Shown: positions 14,212-25,194 of the stretch, in pieces | Numbering within the stretch: position 1 is the stretch's first letter | Layout of the letters: each line of letters begins with the position of its first letter | Assembly (NCBI GenBank): GCA_014706385.1 | Contig: JACGZH010000001.1 | Location: 1,240,001-1,304,000, forward strand | Direction of reading: 5' to 3' | Length of the DNA: 64,000 nt | Origin: Phaffia rhodozyma | Lineage: Eukaryota; Basidiomycota; Tremellomycetes; Cystofilobasidiales; Mrakiaceae | Program-made: the position numbers and the translations under genes | The notes under the pieces: model-generated | The model's input: only the letters and a program-made list of their open reading frames with translations | What the model was told of the DNA's origin: nothing | The model's database searches: none

Positions 14212-16157
14212 AGGGAGGAGAGGGAAGCGAAGACCAAGGAAACGGATTAGTGGACTATAAATTCATGAAGATTCCTTTTCTTGTTTACAAACGAGACGGA
14301 CCGTGTGTGATATCTATTTACGCTTTCCAATACCATCGAGCAATTGAAAAAAAAAATTGGCCGAGTTGCTGACTCGACTGAAGTGGAGAAAGCCGGAACG
14401 ATGCTGACAAAACAGAATCATCCACCTCGGCGGTCATATCGACACAATTAGACCGGTCTTTTACGTTTCAAGACTTTGTCATGTACCGTTTCTTCGTCTC
14501 CTCCTCGTAAGAGAATGTAGACCGAATGAACAAGACTCTGAATTATCTGTTCGATTTTCTTGTGCCAAGATGTCTCACAAGTATGAACTAGAACTAGAAA
14601 ATCGGATAGAGCAATCAGGCGACGACGTATTAGTTGTACCGAGAAAACAAGCGAGGGCTAAAAGCTAACTCCATACGTGAGCCCGTTGACGACACCACAC
14701 GCATATGGTCTCGTCGGAATCAAAAATGGCTCAGAAAAGATAAATATATATATGTATGCCCCATCGAGAGACGAGGGATGGACTAGGATATCTTTAAAAA
14801 GTCCAATGCTCGACAGATGATAGGCATTGTTTACTTGTTGAACAAACAAGAAAGTGATAAGAACAACATATTAAAACTCTTCAGACACGATACATAAAAA
14901 ACCCACGTTATTCATTCTGGATGACTGTCGTCTAACTGGTGATTACTTGTCCCCAAGCAAGTTCGATGCTTAGACGGACGATTGATCAAGACGAACAGAA
15001 TGAGAACATCGACGGAAGGAGTAGACAGATCGAGCCAACAGACAGATAGACCACATAACTTTCTCATAGTAACGACTGAGGAAGAACACATAAACACAAT
15101 CACACTCACCCACACCCGAAATCTACAGGATGACAAAACATTCGTACATATTCTTTTCTGTCGATTTGTGTCGTTCTTTTACTCATCCTAAGTTTCCTCC
15201 AGGATATCGGGATCCTGGACGGAACTCACCTTCCGGGTGGCATCTCGCGAGGAGGGCAATTTGCTGCGCTTTTCAAACCGGCGTTTGTGCGATCTTCACC
15301 GGCCGACCCTTCATCGGCAAGACCTCCACTTTCCTTCTTTTTCCGCCATTCTCGATGACAGACGACGGCAGCCAGCAGCCAGGCGCGAGCCGATCGAGCC
15401 GTCCCGGGACTGTCCGCCCGGCCGCTTCTGATGGCCATCCCCGTATACAGTCTTGGGTTTAATTGATTTTCCAATCTTATGTGTAATCTGCCTCTCCTCC
15501 CTCAGCCCGGTATGGAGGGGGATGAGAGATCATCACTCGACGGCCGTCTTGATCCTGATAGATCTCGGCTTGCTGATCATCAGTCTCCTCTTTGCCGATC
15601 GCTAACTCCTGTTCCTGTTCCTGTTCCTGTCCCTACTCCTATTGCTGTTCCTGTTCTTAATAAACACTCCCCTTCTTCTTTTTCCAGCGTTTCCCTTCTC
15701 CTCTTTACTTTTACCTCTTTACTTTTACCTCTTTCCTCTTGGAATTGCTCACATCCTTCTCTGTTCTACTTGGATTCTTCTCGCACACGTCCAAACATCC
15801 GTACATCTTTCTCCATTCAAGCCTTGGCGTACACTCACCTACACATACTCACTCACATACTCATATCCACTTATCCATCTACCTACTCAGATACACACGC
15901 ACACTCTCTCTCCGAAGATTGTTTCACTCAGGTCGTGCTCTTCCTTCTTACCTGCTCGCTTCCACCTCTGCTTTCGTCTCTCTTCTCTGTCACCTCGGCC
16001 TTAGCAATCTTTTTCTTAGGCACCTTCGCTTGCCTGTGCAGATAATACATTCGCTGCGGTCTCAGTTACTTGATCCAAATTCCCTTTAAAAAGGCACCAC
16101 CCGGAAAACTAGCGGATCCTGTTAGAAGCGCCAAACGCAACCGCCACAACGACAGAC
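14212..16157. promoter_or_regulatory. Long upstream region of the bZIP gene, with upstream ORFs
   Basis: Nearly 2 kb with no recognised gene. The first half, after CCA1, is mixed sequence with a poly-A run at 14347. From about 15600 the + strand is strongly CT-rich and contains a CTGTTC hexanucleotide repeat at 15607-15657. This fits a long transcribed leader. An ATG-initiated 188-codon frame runs from 15479 to 16045 and other short ATG frames occur, so translational control of the bZIP protein is possible. Confidence 0.4.
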
Positions 16158-18126
16158 ATGTTTTGGGGAACACCGTACGTCTTACTGTTGTATTGGTGTT
16201 CAAGACTTGACCAAAACACTTATCTCGAATTGTTGGCGGTCCACATTTTTATTATATCTTTTGATTCACAATCAGTTCTCGAGATTGTAAGTCTAGATAT
16301 CTTCATGGTCCACTCTCTCTATACACGCAAGCGCATTTGCTGACATTCCATATATCTGTCTTGATGACCATGACTGGGCACAGTCGACGCTTACCCGTTT
16401 CCTGGAGCCACCCTGGACGTCTGGGGAAAGTTAATAGATCCACATGGTGTAAGTCGCTCTTATTCACTCTCATGCGAACTGCAAATTCATCAATTTTCTT
16501 ATCCAGTCTGAAACCAACCCTTTCATTCTTCTTTGACCTTAGCTCTCTCTCGCTATCTTCAGTTCTCTGGAACAGGCCCTGTGCTTACACCCACGACCGA
16601 AGCTTTGCACAACCTGATCAATGTACGTAAAACCTATCTCCTCTCAAACGGATGATTATCTGTCTGATCAACCCGCACCCTTTTCGTTGCTTCTCCTCTT
16701 TATATCTCGAAAGAATGAATATGGCTCGTACGCTGGCATTCCTCCATCCCGTCTGCCAAGCACAGCTCACAACACCGATTGCTCAACAAACTCGAGCGGC
16801 CCGGACAGTGATCCATCCTCAGGATCTCTTGTCTCTCGATCGCCACACAGCACGCCTTTACCCCAACCAGAGACCGCTAGCTACTTTCCAACCTTCTATC
16901 AAGACTCCACTCATTCTTCACTCTCCTCATACCCGGATCATGCCCAATCGATACGAGCGTTCAAGCCAGAACCATGTGATTGGGTCGTCCCTCCCGCGCC
17001 TGGCTCAAAAGTCGATCAATATGCAAGCTCACCCTTTCAGAGCGCCCATCGTCCGGGAACCAATACCTTGGAAAGACCTTGGTCCTCGCTCTCTGTTCCT
17101 TCCAACAAGCCGGCCCACCCATCGTATCAGCCAGCCCAGCAGCAGGAACAGCAGCGAACAAAGAACATGTTTGGGTTATATCTCTCTCGTCTGCCACTGA
17201 GAACTCAACCTCGGCCTAACGAATATGCCGCAAACAGAAACAATTCGGACCCCATGCCGTTCACCGCGTCACATAACGCACCCAACCCTTCAGCCGTTTC
17301 CTCCTTCGCTACCGAGCTCCCGCCGGACGACAGTACACGACACGCTCTCAAAAGTTCCTGTTCTTCATCTCGGCCCAGTTCAAGAAAGTCCTCGCTTGCC
17401 AACGCGGCCAGAGAACCCACTAATCTGCTTTCTCGAGCTTCTAAGCCATCAAACACCATGTCCCCTCGACAGGAGAGGATAGACAGCATATCCAAACTGT
17501 CATCCTCCTCAGTGGTTCCTTCAAACTCGTCCGACACTCGATCGATCCGAGAACTCTCCGAAGATGAGGACGACTTTCTGCCTGTCCTACCGAGCGACTT
17601 TGATTCATATGGTCCAGACAGACCTAGTCGGTTCAACGATCTCGGCGACATCGACATGGGTTTTGGTTGCATGGGTCAACAGAATGGGGGCAGAGCCACC
17701 ACGCCTGACTTGAGTGGAAAGGATGATTACTGGGGCGTTGGTAAGGAGGAGTATGAAAAGCTCAACGCAAAGGCCCGAAAACAGCTCAGGTAAGCTTTAG
17801 TCATTCAGGCAATCCTCTTCTTTGGCTTCTTTCTATTGTTCTAACTTTTCATCCTTCGATGCCTTCTGTCGGCACCACAGAAATAAAATTGGTGCCCGTC
17901 GATTTAGAGAGCGAAGAAAAGAATACATTACCACGCTCGAGAGTCGACTAGCAGAACGAGACGACATCATCAAAGATCTACGGGCCCGATTAGAAATTAG
18001 CATGAAGAAGAACAGAGACTGTAAGTCTGACGTATAGTACATGGCAAGCATAGCTCGAGAGCTGACAATAAAGATTGTTGTATGATATCTCTAGTTAAAA
18101 ACAAGCTTGCTCACGTGGAAAGTTAA
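16158..18126 (+). CDS. bZIP transcription factor
   Basis: Seven exons: 16158..16174, 16276..16286, 16384..16448, 16563..16622, 16714..17789, 17881..18020, 18095..18126 (466 residues). The N-terminus (MFWGTPSRDFDAYPFPGATL, then DVWGKLIDPHGFSG) is spread over four small exons and looks like a conserved activation segment. Residues ~75-400 are Ser/Pro/Asn-rich and disordered. The bZIP begins near residue 405: basic region RNKIGARRFRERRKEYITTL followed by leucine heptads ESRLAERDDIIKDLRARLEI. The N-x7-R core is RNKIGARRF. It should bind DNA as a dimer in the nucleus. I cannot assign it to a named regulator; the stress and nutrient bZIPs of fungi are the nearest guesses. Exon 2 is 11 nt, and the model closes in frame. 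Confidence 0.82.
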
Positions 18127-19100
18127 GGTGGAAGTCAAGCTGAACTACAGGCTTCATTTCCTTGTCCAACACGTCCTCTCTTCTCTGCATGGTTACCTGT
18201 TTTGTCCAAAGGAAAACCCAAGACATATCACCCAAAATGATTCTCTTATAATTATTTATTCATTCTTCGTTCGTTCTTTATATTCGTTTTCTATTTATTT
18301 ATTTATTAACGAGCAATCATCATATGCCGTCCACTCTTTCGGTCTCTTCATTAAAAGTATCCATATATTCCCTTTCTTCGATGCCTTTTCGTTCTTACAA
18401 GAATTTGAACCCTGTATTTGCTGTCTTTGCTTCCTTCCGAGTTTTCTCTCCCTGCCTTCTCGATTTCTGTCTTCGGTGAATCGAAAAGATCGAGCCTTCG
18501 GATTCTATTCGTTCCTCTACATGCCTGCTTCTTTTCCTCTTTCCTTCAACCACCCTCTTCTTCATTTTTGTCTCCTTCTTCCTCTTCCTCTTCCTCTTCC
18601 TCTTCCTCTTCTGTCTTGGGTCGGTCTTTTCGGCCTGTCGTTCTGACGTCTATTCTATTCTGGAGCTTGTCGAAACGAGCAAGCCAGTTATATATGTGTA
18701 GTTGTGTATTCGCTTAGACTCTCCTTCTAGGTACGAACTTCGTTATGTATGTGTATCTTATATATTATTTTTTCTCTATCTCTTTGGTAAAAGAAATGAG
18801 AAAGAGCAGCAATTTCCATTGGAAATCTAGTCATCTCTTCTTCGACCTCAGTTATATCTAATCATCTGAAGGGCAAAAATCTGTCGATAAACGATAGATT
18901 CTAACGAGCGACAGACATCAAATTAGGATTGAAACCATGATACGGTGGCGAATTAGGGTTACGAACACTGCGTGACCATTGCTATCGACTGCTTTTGTGG
19001 GGTTACATCGATTTGCCCTCGCCATACATACTACATCTTTGCTTCCATCCTTGACTTTCGTTTGTCTACTTTGCTTCAAAGAACACCGTTCTATCGAAAG
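18127..19100. other. Intergenic: bZIP 3' region and promoter of the BIG1-like gene
   Basis: About 970 bases, mostly pyrimidine-rich on the + strand, with a CTTCCT hexamer repeat at 18577-18610 and short TATTTATT repeats near 18255-18305. Open frames here are low-complexity Phe/Ser/Leu. No gene is supported. Confidence 0.45.
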
Positions 19101-20379
19101 ATGCGATCTCCTATTCTTGCTCTTTCTCTTATTTCTACTCTGACTCTCTCACCAGCTGTGTTGGCGTTTGTTGGGACGTCACCATTGGTCGCTTGGTCGA
19201 GTGATTCAACGTAAGATCCCTTTTCTTTCTCTTTTCTTCTTTCCACTTTATTCAGCTCTTCTACTCTTCATATCGTTCATTCTAAACATACTGAATCAAC
19301 CACCTGACACGTGTTTTCCACTCTGGACGGGCTGTTTTCTGGTGCAGTCTATCGGGACTTCAATCTCTCGAACAAGCAGTCGAAGCTAAAGGTCCTATCG
19401 TTTCGGCATCTTCCGTGTTTGATGAACTCCTCTCTGGCGATGAACTCTGTGGATTGAAGGGAGTACTCGTCATCAGTCAAGAATCTGTAGGCTTCTTCCA
19501 AATCACTTTCTCTTGGGTTCTCCTTATTGATAGTTGTCAATGCTAAGAATCCACTCTGTCTCAACTCTTTCTCTTCTCTCTTCCGCGACATCAGCTCCAT
19601 GCATCAGACTTGCGATCGACTCCTCTTCTCTCTCCGTTCCTAAAGACATCCTCGCTCTCGATCCCTTACGTAGCTTCTGGATCAGTTGACCGCTTAGAAG
19701 CTTCGATTCAGTCGCTCTCGAGATCGTGTGGAGCCCGAGTAGACACGTTGAAGGCCGGAGAATCTATCACCGACTTGAAGCCACTCGAGATGGATAGATC
19801 GATGAGATTGGTTCAAGTGATGGCCAAGCGGGAGGAGATCGAGGGTGAAAGTCGGGAGACTATGCTCGCCTGGGAGGGTATGTTTCAGGGTTCATCCTTT
19901 TATGGAGAATGGATGTGCCTGGATGGGATACTGATAAGCCATTTCGTTTGACATCATCACTATCGCCGTCACTCACTGTCTTAGATGCTCTGCTGGCTCC
20001 AATGGTCAAGTCTTTCTTGGAGGCGTATCCAGACTCGCACTTGGTCGTGCTGACCGGTCATCCTGCTGTTGGAGAGATGGCTGCTGTCCAGGCTGAACGT
20101 CGACAGGAATCTACCCTCGAGGTCCCGTCTGAGGATTACTCGAATCTTGTTGCGCCCTTCAAAGGAAACGGTAACCACTCAACCGGAGAAAAGACAGCGT
20201 TGTTAGCCCGATATGATATCACATCGACTTCGATCCTGACGATGCTGGGTGTGTCGTTCGGAATATTGATCCCTATTCTGGGTTTCGGGATCATGGCATT
20301 GACGAGTGTGAGCGTGCCGCCGAGGATGGATAACGTGAAGGGAATTCAGACTGTAACTGCCGACAAGAAGAACCAGTAA
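19101..20379 (+). CDS. BIG1: BIG1/VOA1-like ER membrane protein
   Basis: Four exons: 19101..19210, 19348..19486, 19595..19877, 19985..20379 (308 residues). A signal peptide (MRSPILALSLISTLTLSPAV, Ala-X-Ala-like end at VLA) is followed by FVGTSPLVAWSS, the usual start of the lumenal domain. One membrane segment lies near the C-terminus (TMLGVSFGILIPILGFGIMA, about residues 258-280), then a short cytosolic tail VPPRMDNVKGIQ ending KKNQ. This plan and the tail pattern match the BIG1/Voa1/Ac45-type family. Those proteins act in the ER in V-ATPase V0 assembly and, in yeast, in beta-1,6-glucan synthesis. The family call rests on architecture plus short remembered motifs. The final KKNQ resembles but does not match a di-lysine ER signal. 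Confidence 0.72.
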
Positions 20380-22172
20380 GAGGTGCCGCGAGATTGAAGG
20401 CTGCTGCTAGCTTCAAGGTCCTGTTCTCTGTCCCTATCTTGTTTACTTTACTATACACAATGCCGATGATTCTTTCTTTAAGTCGATATGATTCGAATCT
20501 ACACAGCATTCAGCCCGCAAGCAATCATTCAGACAGACTTAAGAAAGATGGGCCAACACCATATATATATATATCATGTTGTGTTATGTCAGCTGTGAAC
20601 ATCTAAGCTAGGGTCCGACTATTTCCGAACGTGGAAAGGCCTTTCGATCAAGACCTCGGTCTCCACTCGGTTGACATGATACGCAGTTCATGAACGAATT
20701 CTTATCAATATCAATGTCTATACCTCTGAATCTTTATCTTTTTTGTGTCATTCAGTTGTGGGTGATGTATAGTGGGAAGGGGAGTGAGTGTTTGTTGTTC
20801 ATGTCCTTCTCGGTTATCGATAGACCATCTCAAGTTTGCTTCCTCGACCTCTCCTGCAGACAGACAAAGCTTAATCATGTACCGTACACAGAAGAGCATT
20901 CAGAGACGAGGAAGAAGAGTAGCAAACTTCAATGGTAAAGGCAGAGAAGGACAGATAAAGAAGAATAACAGAGTTCTGATCCCCAGTTCAAGATTTCTCG
21001 GGGTTTATCTGTCTAGGTGTCGTCATAGCCTACCTGCGTTTGTCTCGTTCATTGTATTTTTCGCCCTAGCTGATCCCCAGTTCAGCTTGCCGATCACCGT
21101 GTAAAGACGCGAATTGATGCAGGCCTTGTACCTTAGAGGAGACGACGGACGACGGACCATCGGTATGGTACGGTATAAAACGGATGTAGACTCGACAGAC
21201 TCACATCCGGATACATGGGCCGGAATACCGGCTTACTCCCTGGATACCGGCCGAGGACAGACGCAACCAGTGTGCTGTCTTCTGGCCTGTGCTGCCAAGT
21301 TTCGCTTTGTGTATGCTATCAGTCTTGATTCATGTTTCAATGATCGAAAGAACCATGGCGATTAAAATCGCTCACACATGATCCTGCTATGCCCGATAGA
21401 GAGAGGGACAGATACATACCATCAGGCACATATAGAAAGCACATAGGCACGCGGAGAGAGAACAAAAGTCCAGAACTTAGGATCTTCGGCGAATCGATCC
21501 GGTGAGCCGAACGAATTTTCTTGGGTTACAATCCACTTTACACCGTTTTTCTCGGTTAACGTTGGATTTTTCTCCTGAACTCGGTCCGACCTTCTCCAAT
21601 TGACCCGGGGATCGAGGCGAAGACTGGTGGGAGAGACTTTGATGATACCGTCGGATGCTTCAACTGGTGTGAGATCTCGTCCGCCATCCAATGGCCATGC
21701 TAACAAACGTCCGGAGACATGCATTCTCATCGTCGTCTCCTAACACGCCGAATTAGTTCTTCTCCACTGCTTATTTCCACACGCGTCTTGGCTGATTGAA
21801 GAGAGAGAGAAACACTAACCATCGATAGCCGACCGGTGTTGTTTGGCTAGATCTTGCCTCATTGCATGCGAGCTGAGAGACCTTCGCGCGTTCTCAGAGC
21901 GATAGAGCGGGCGTGTGTTTCTTTTTTTCCGATGTTCTCGTCGTGCGTTGAATGAATCTGTCTATTAATCCATCCCATACAGAGTTCTCTCTTCCGATCA
22001 ACATATAAGGCCGCTCAGTTCGTTCTCTCATTCTGTTTTTTTTTTCTCTCACCCTACTATCAATCCACCTTTCAGCTCTCGTTCTACACAACCACACCAA
22101 CACACCTAGCACCTAGCATCCACATCCAACCATCCCCACCCACACAGTCGACGCAGCTTTCTCTTTTTCACG
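20380..22172. promoter_or_regulatory. Large intergenic region upstream of the MFS permease
   Basis: About 1.8 kb. The part at 21120-21265 is unusually rich in CGG/CCG half-sites, including CGG-AATA-CCG near 21221 and several CCGG tetramers, with a TATAAA at 21174. Such half-sites are bound by Zn2Cys6 regulators. A short minus-strand open frame at 21422-21730 is listed separately. The final ~250 bases before 22173 are CT-rich with CAACACACC-type leader sequence. Confidence 0.4.
21422..21730 (-). CDS. Candidate small ORF, 102 residues, unrecognised
   Basis: An ATG frame with mixed amino-acid composition (MRMHVSGRLLAWPLDGGRDL at the start; FGSPDRFAEDPKFWTFVLSP near the end), unlike the low-complexity frames around it. 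A good splice acceptor (CGTGTTAG) lies just before it at 21740, and a donor-like GTTAGT on the same strand is at about 21816. It could therefore be a second exon read from a start near 21819. I recognise no family and no homologue from memory. It may be a small gene divergent from the MFS permease, a relic, or chance. Confidence 0.28.
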   Translation of the reverse strand: MRMHVSGRLLAWPLDGGRDLTPVEASDGIIKVSPTSLRLDPRVNWRRSDRVQEKNPTLTEKNGVKWIVTQENSFGSPDRFAEDPKFWTFVLSPRAYVLSICA

Positions 22173-24430
22173 ATGAGCGATTCGCTTCAAAAGACCAGCT
22201 CGATTGAGAAGGTCGAGTTGAGTGGAACCCAGAGCCACCTCGAGTACGTATTCCTCTCTTGTCGACTTGACTTCTCTTCATCGTCATTATATCTAACATT
22301 TTCTCTTCTCTTCTATAGACACGTCCCCGGATTCTCTGCCGGATCGATCCCTATGACGAACGAACAGGTAGGCTCATCCGTCTGTCCAGGCGCTCCATAG
22401 ATCCCTCTCCGATACTAACTACCGACATCCACTCTCTGTTTCTGATGAATCATTCAGTCAAGTCTGGTTAGACGAAAGATTGATAAGGTCAGTCGTTCTC
22501 CCAATCATGTCGTCGGCTGGTCGTTGTCTCGGTTCTCCCAGAAAGCCATCCATGAGAGCGGTTTGTGGCTGACGCGCAGTCGCTTTACCCTCTACCAAAT
22601 AAACAGGTTATCCTCCCTCTCCTTATCTGGGTCTACTTTCTGCAGATTCTCGACAAGTCTGTGATCGGATATGGAGGTGCGTTTATCGGACGCTCACTTT
22701 CCTCTTGGTGACGACGCTAATGAACTGTTTTTTTCCCTTTACCTTCCATAGCCGTCTTTGGAATGAAGACTGAGGCTAAGTTGGTGGGAAACCAGTATAG
22801 TGTCATCGGTTCAGCTGGTTACTGGGTTCGTTCATCCTCAATCATCTTCCTCACAGCTCACATTCTTCCATGTCACAACGCCAACTGATCACCAAATTGT
22901 CGCTGTTGTCACACAGGCCCAACTTGGTTGGCAACCCTTTTCCGCCTTTGTCATCGTCCGGGTTCCTGTCCGATATCTCATGCCCTTCATCGTTACTGCC
23001 TGGGGAATTGCAATGTACGAACTCGTCTCGTATAAATCAGCTCGATTGACTGTATCTAAAACTGATGTTTCTCCCTCTTTCCAGGTGTGGTTTGGCTGCA
23101 TCAACCAACTACCGAGCTTTGCTTGCCTGCCGATTCCTCCTTGGTGAGTCATTTAAAACTTCGCGATTCTTTCGGCTGCACTTTTGTCTGACAATCACTC
23201 TCGGTCTTTTTTCTTTACAGGTCTCTTTGAGGCCAGTTGCTTGCCGCTCTTTGCCATGATCACCTCTACTTGGTACCGACGAAGTGAACAGCCTATCCGA
23301 GTTGCTGGTACGTTCTTCATATGAATTCTTTTCTGCGCCTCCCAATCATTACCAACACTATTCCTTGATTCAATATAGCTTGGTACGGAATGAACGGAGG
23401 AGCTTCTATCATCGGTTCCTTCCTCACCTGGGCCGTTTCGTTCGCTCACGGTGGAAGTCTCTACGTCTACCAGATTCTTTTCCTTATTACTGGAGTCATC
23501 ACCGTCATCACTGGTCCTATCCTCTACTGGAGGCTTGATAATTCTCCTGCTTCTGCAAGATTCCTCACCGAAGAAGAGCGAGTCTGGGCTGTTCAGCGAG
23601 TCAAGGATAACCAGGCCGGTTCAGAGTCTACCCACTTCAACTGGAAACACGCTATCGAGGCCTCCTGGTCGCCCGTCACCTGGCTCTACGTTTCCCTCGC
23701 CTTGTTCAACAACTTGGGCGCCAGTGTTTCTAACGTATTCGGCCCGCTCATCATCAACGGCTTTGGCTTCAAGGCTAGACCGACCATCCTGCTCAACATC
23801 CCCTTCGGTGTTCTCCAGCTTATCTTCATCGCCTTCGCCTGTTTGGTTGCCACCAAGTTCAAGATCAAGTCCATTATGATCGCTTCCTTGACCGTCGTCT
23901 GTATTGTCGGTAGCACTTTGTTATACGCTATCCCACGTTCCAAACCGAACAGTACCGGCCCTCTGTTGTTTGGATACTACCTCTTCCCCGCCCTCTTTGC
24001 CATCAACCCGATCCTCGTCTCCTGGGTTACTGCCAACACCGGTGGTCAGACTAAGCGATCGGTCATGTTGGCTTACTACAACATGGGTGCCTCCGCCGGA
24101 AACATCGTCGGTCCTCTCTTGTTCACTGCCAACCAAGCACCAGCCTACCACAAGGGTCTTGGCTCTGTTATGGGTATCTTTGCCGCCCAGGCCGTTGTCA
24201 CCGGACTCCTCGCCTTCGTATTCATGGGAATGAACAAGCGAAAGGAGAAGACTCGAATTAAGAATGGAAAGCCGGCAAAGATTCACGACCGATCGATGGA
24301 CATCAAGTACGGAGCGCCCATCGTCGACGCCCAGACTGAAGAGGAGACTGCCCAGGCTACCAAGGTCGGCAGCAACGCTGCGTTGGACATCACCGATTTC
24401 CAGAACGATGAGTTCACGTACGTTATCTAG
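22173..24430 (+). CDS. MFS anion:cation symporter, allantoate-permease (Dal5) family
   Basis: Nine exons: 22173..22243, 22319..22367, 22458..22487, 22607..22676, 22752..22825, 22917..23014, 23085..23143, 23221..23307, 23379..24430 (529 residues). Short hydrophilic termini flank about 12 membrane segments. Family hallmarks are VYFLQILDKSVIGYGAVFGM (helix 1), KLVGNQYSVIGSAGYW, ACRFLLGLFEASCLPLFAMI (helix 5) and TSTWYRRSEQPIRVAAWYG. A central cytosolic loop (FLTEEERVWAVQRVKDNQAG) follows helix 6. Members of this group (TC 2.A.1.14) import allantoate, ureidosuccinate, nicotinate, pantothenate, thiamine or biotin precursors at the plasma membrane. The substrate here cannot be read from sequence. 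The first eight exons are small (30-98 nt), and exon 9 carries the C-terminal two thirds. Confidence 0.9.
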
Positions 24431-25194
24431 ATCAAGACAAACAAAAAGGCGTTCTCTTCTCTTCCCGATCAGGGCTTTCTCATCTATACTCATCATTTGT
24501 TGTAATAAATAACTTGTACATCTAACACCCGCATCTATTTGTCCCTTCTACCATTGCCATTCGTATTTATCATCCTATTCGTTTTGTTTTTTTGGGGTTT
24601 CCTACTTTTAACATGATGTTTTCCCTTCAAAATGTCCTAATCTCCGCGGGCCGTCCTGAGGTGTGAAACTGCAAGAGTTTTCTCTTATTGTCGAAAACGC
24701 ATGAGTCGGCACATCCCTGTCTTTTCTTTCAATGTTCGATCGCCGCCAGGCCTCGAGATCTATTCTTGCCGGCGTGTGATGCAGAAGGAGTGTACAAAAC
24801 ATCGGGATGAGACTGTCTCCTGACATCACCCTTGCTTCCGTTCTCTCTCTTCCCCTGCTTGCCTGTCCTTTATGGTCATCATTTCTTCACCCTCTTCGCC
24901 CGTCGAATGTTCAATCCTGCTCTCGGTAGCCACTCGAACGAGATCTCTTGCATACCTCCCATGATTGCGCGTGTCCTGGAGATCGAATAAGGTCATCGAC
25001 TCGATATGTACGCGATCTCAAACAGAGGACACAAGGCTACTCATCGATTGTGACTTATAAAGCTCTCGACAGACAGTCTATCCCATCGTATAGATCCATC
25101 TTCTCTCCCTCTCCTCAACTCCAATCCTCCATTCATCAATTTTCTCTCAACCAGGTTTCCTCCACATATATACACTCATCGGATCTGAACGAAT
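24431..25194. promoter_or_regulatory. Intergenic: MFS 3' region and catalase promoter
   Basis: 764 bases. AATAAATAA at 24505 may be part of the permease polyadenylation region. The rest is mixed and CT-rich toward the catalase start. I see no clear stress-response element that I would name. Confidence 0.45.

Noticed and set aside
15640..16090. Several overlapping hydrophobic/His-rich open frames
   Set aside because: They lie in a CT-rich leader, are low-complexity in all frames and show no splice or codon pattern of a gene.
18107..18720. Long Phe/Ser/Leu-rich frames after the bZIP gene
   Set aside because: Products of pyrimidine-rich DNA with hexamer repeats; no domain or signal consistent with a protein.
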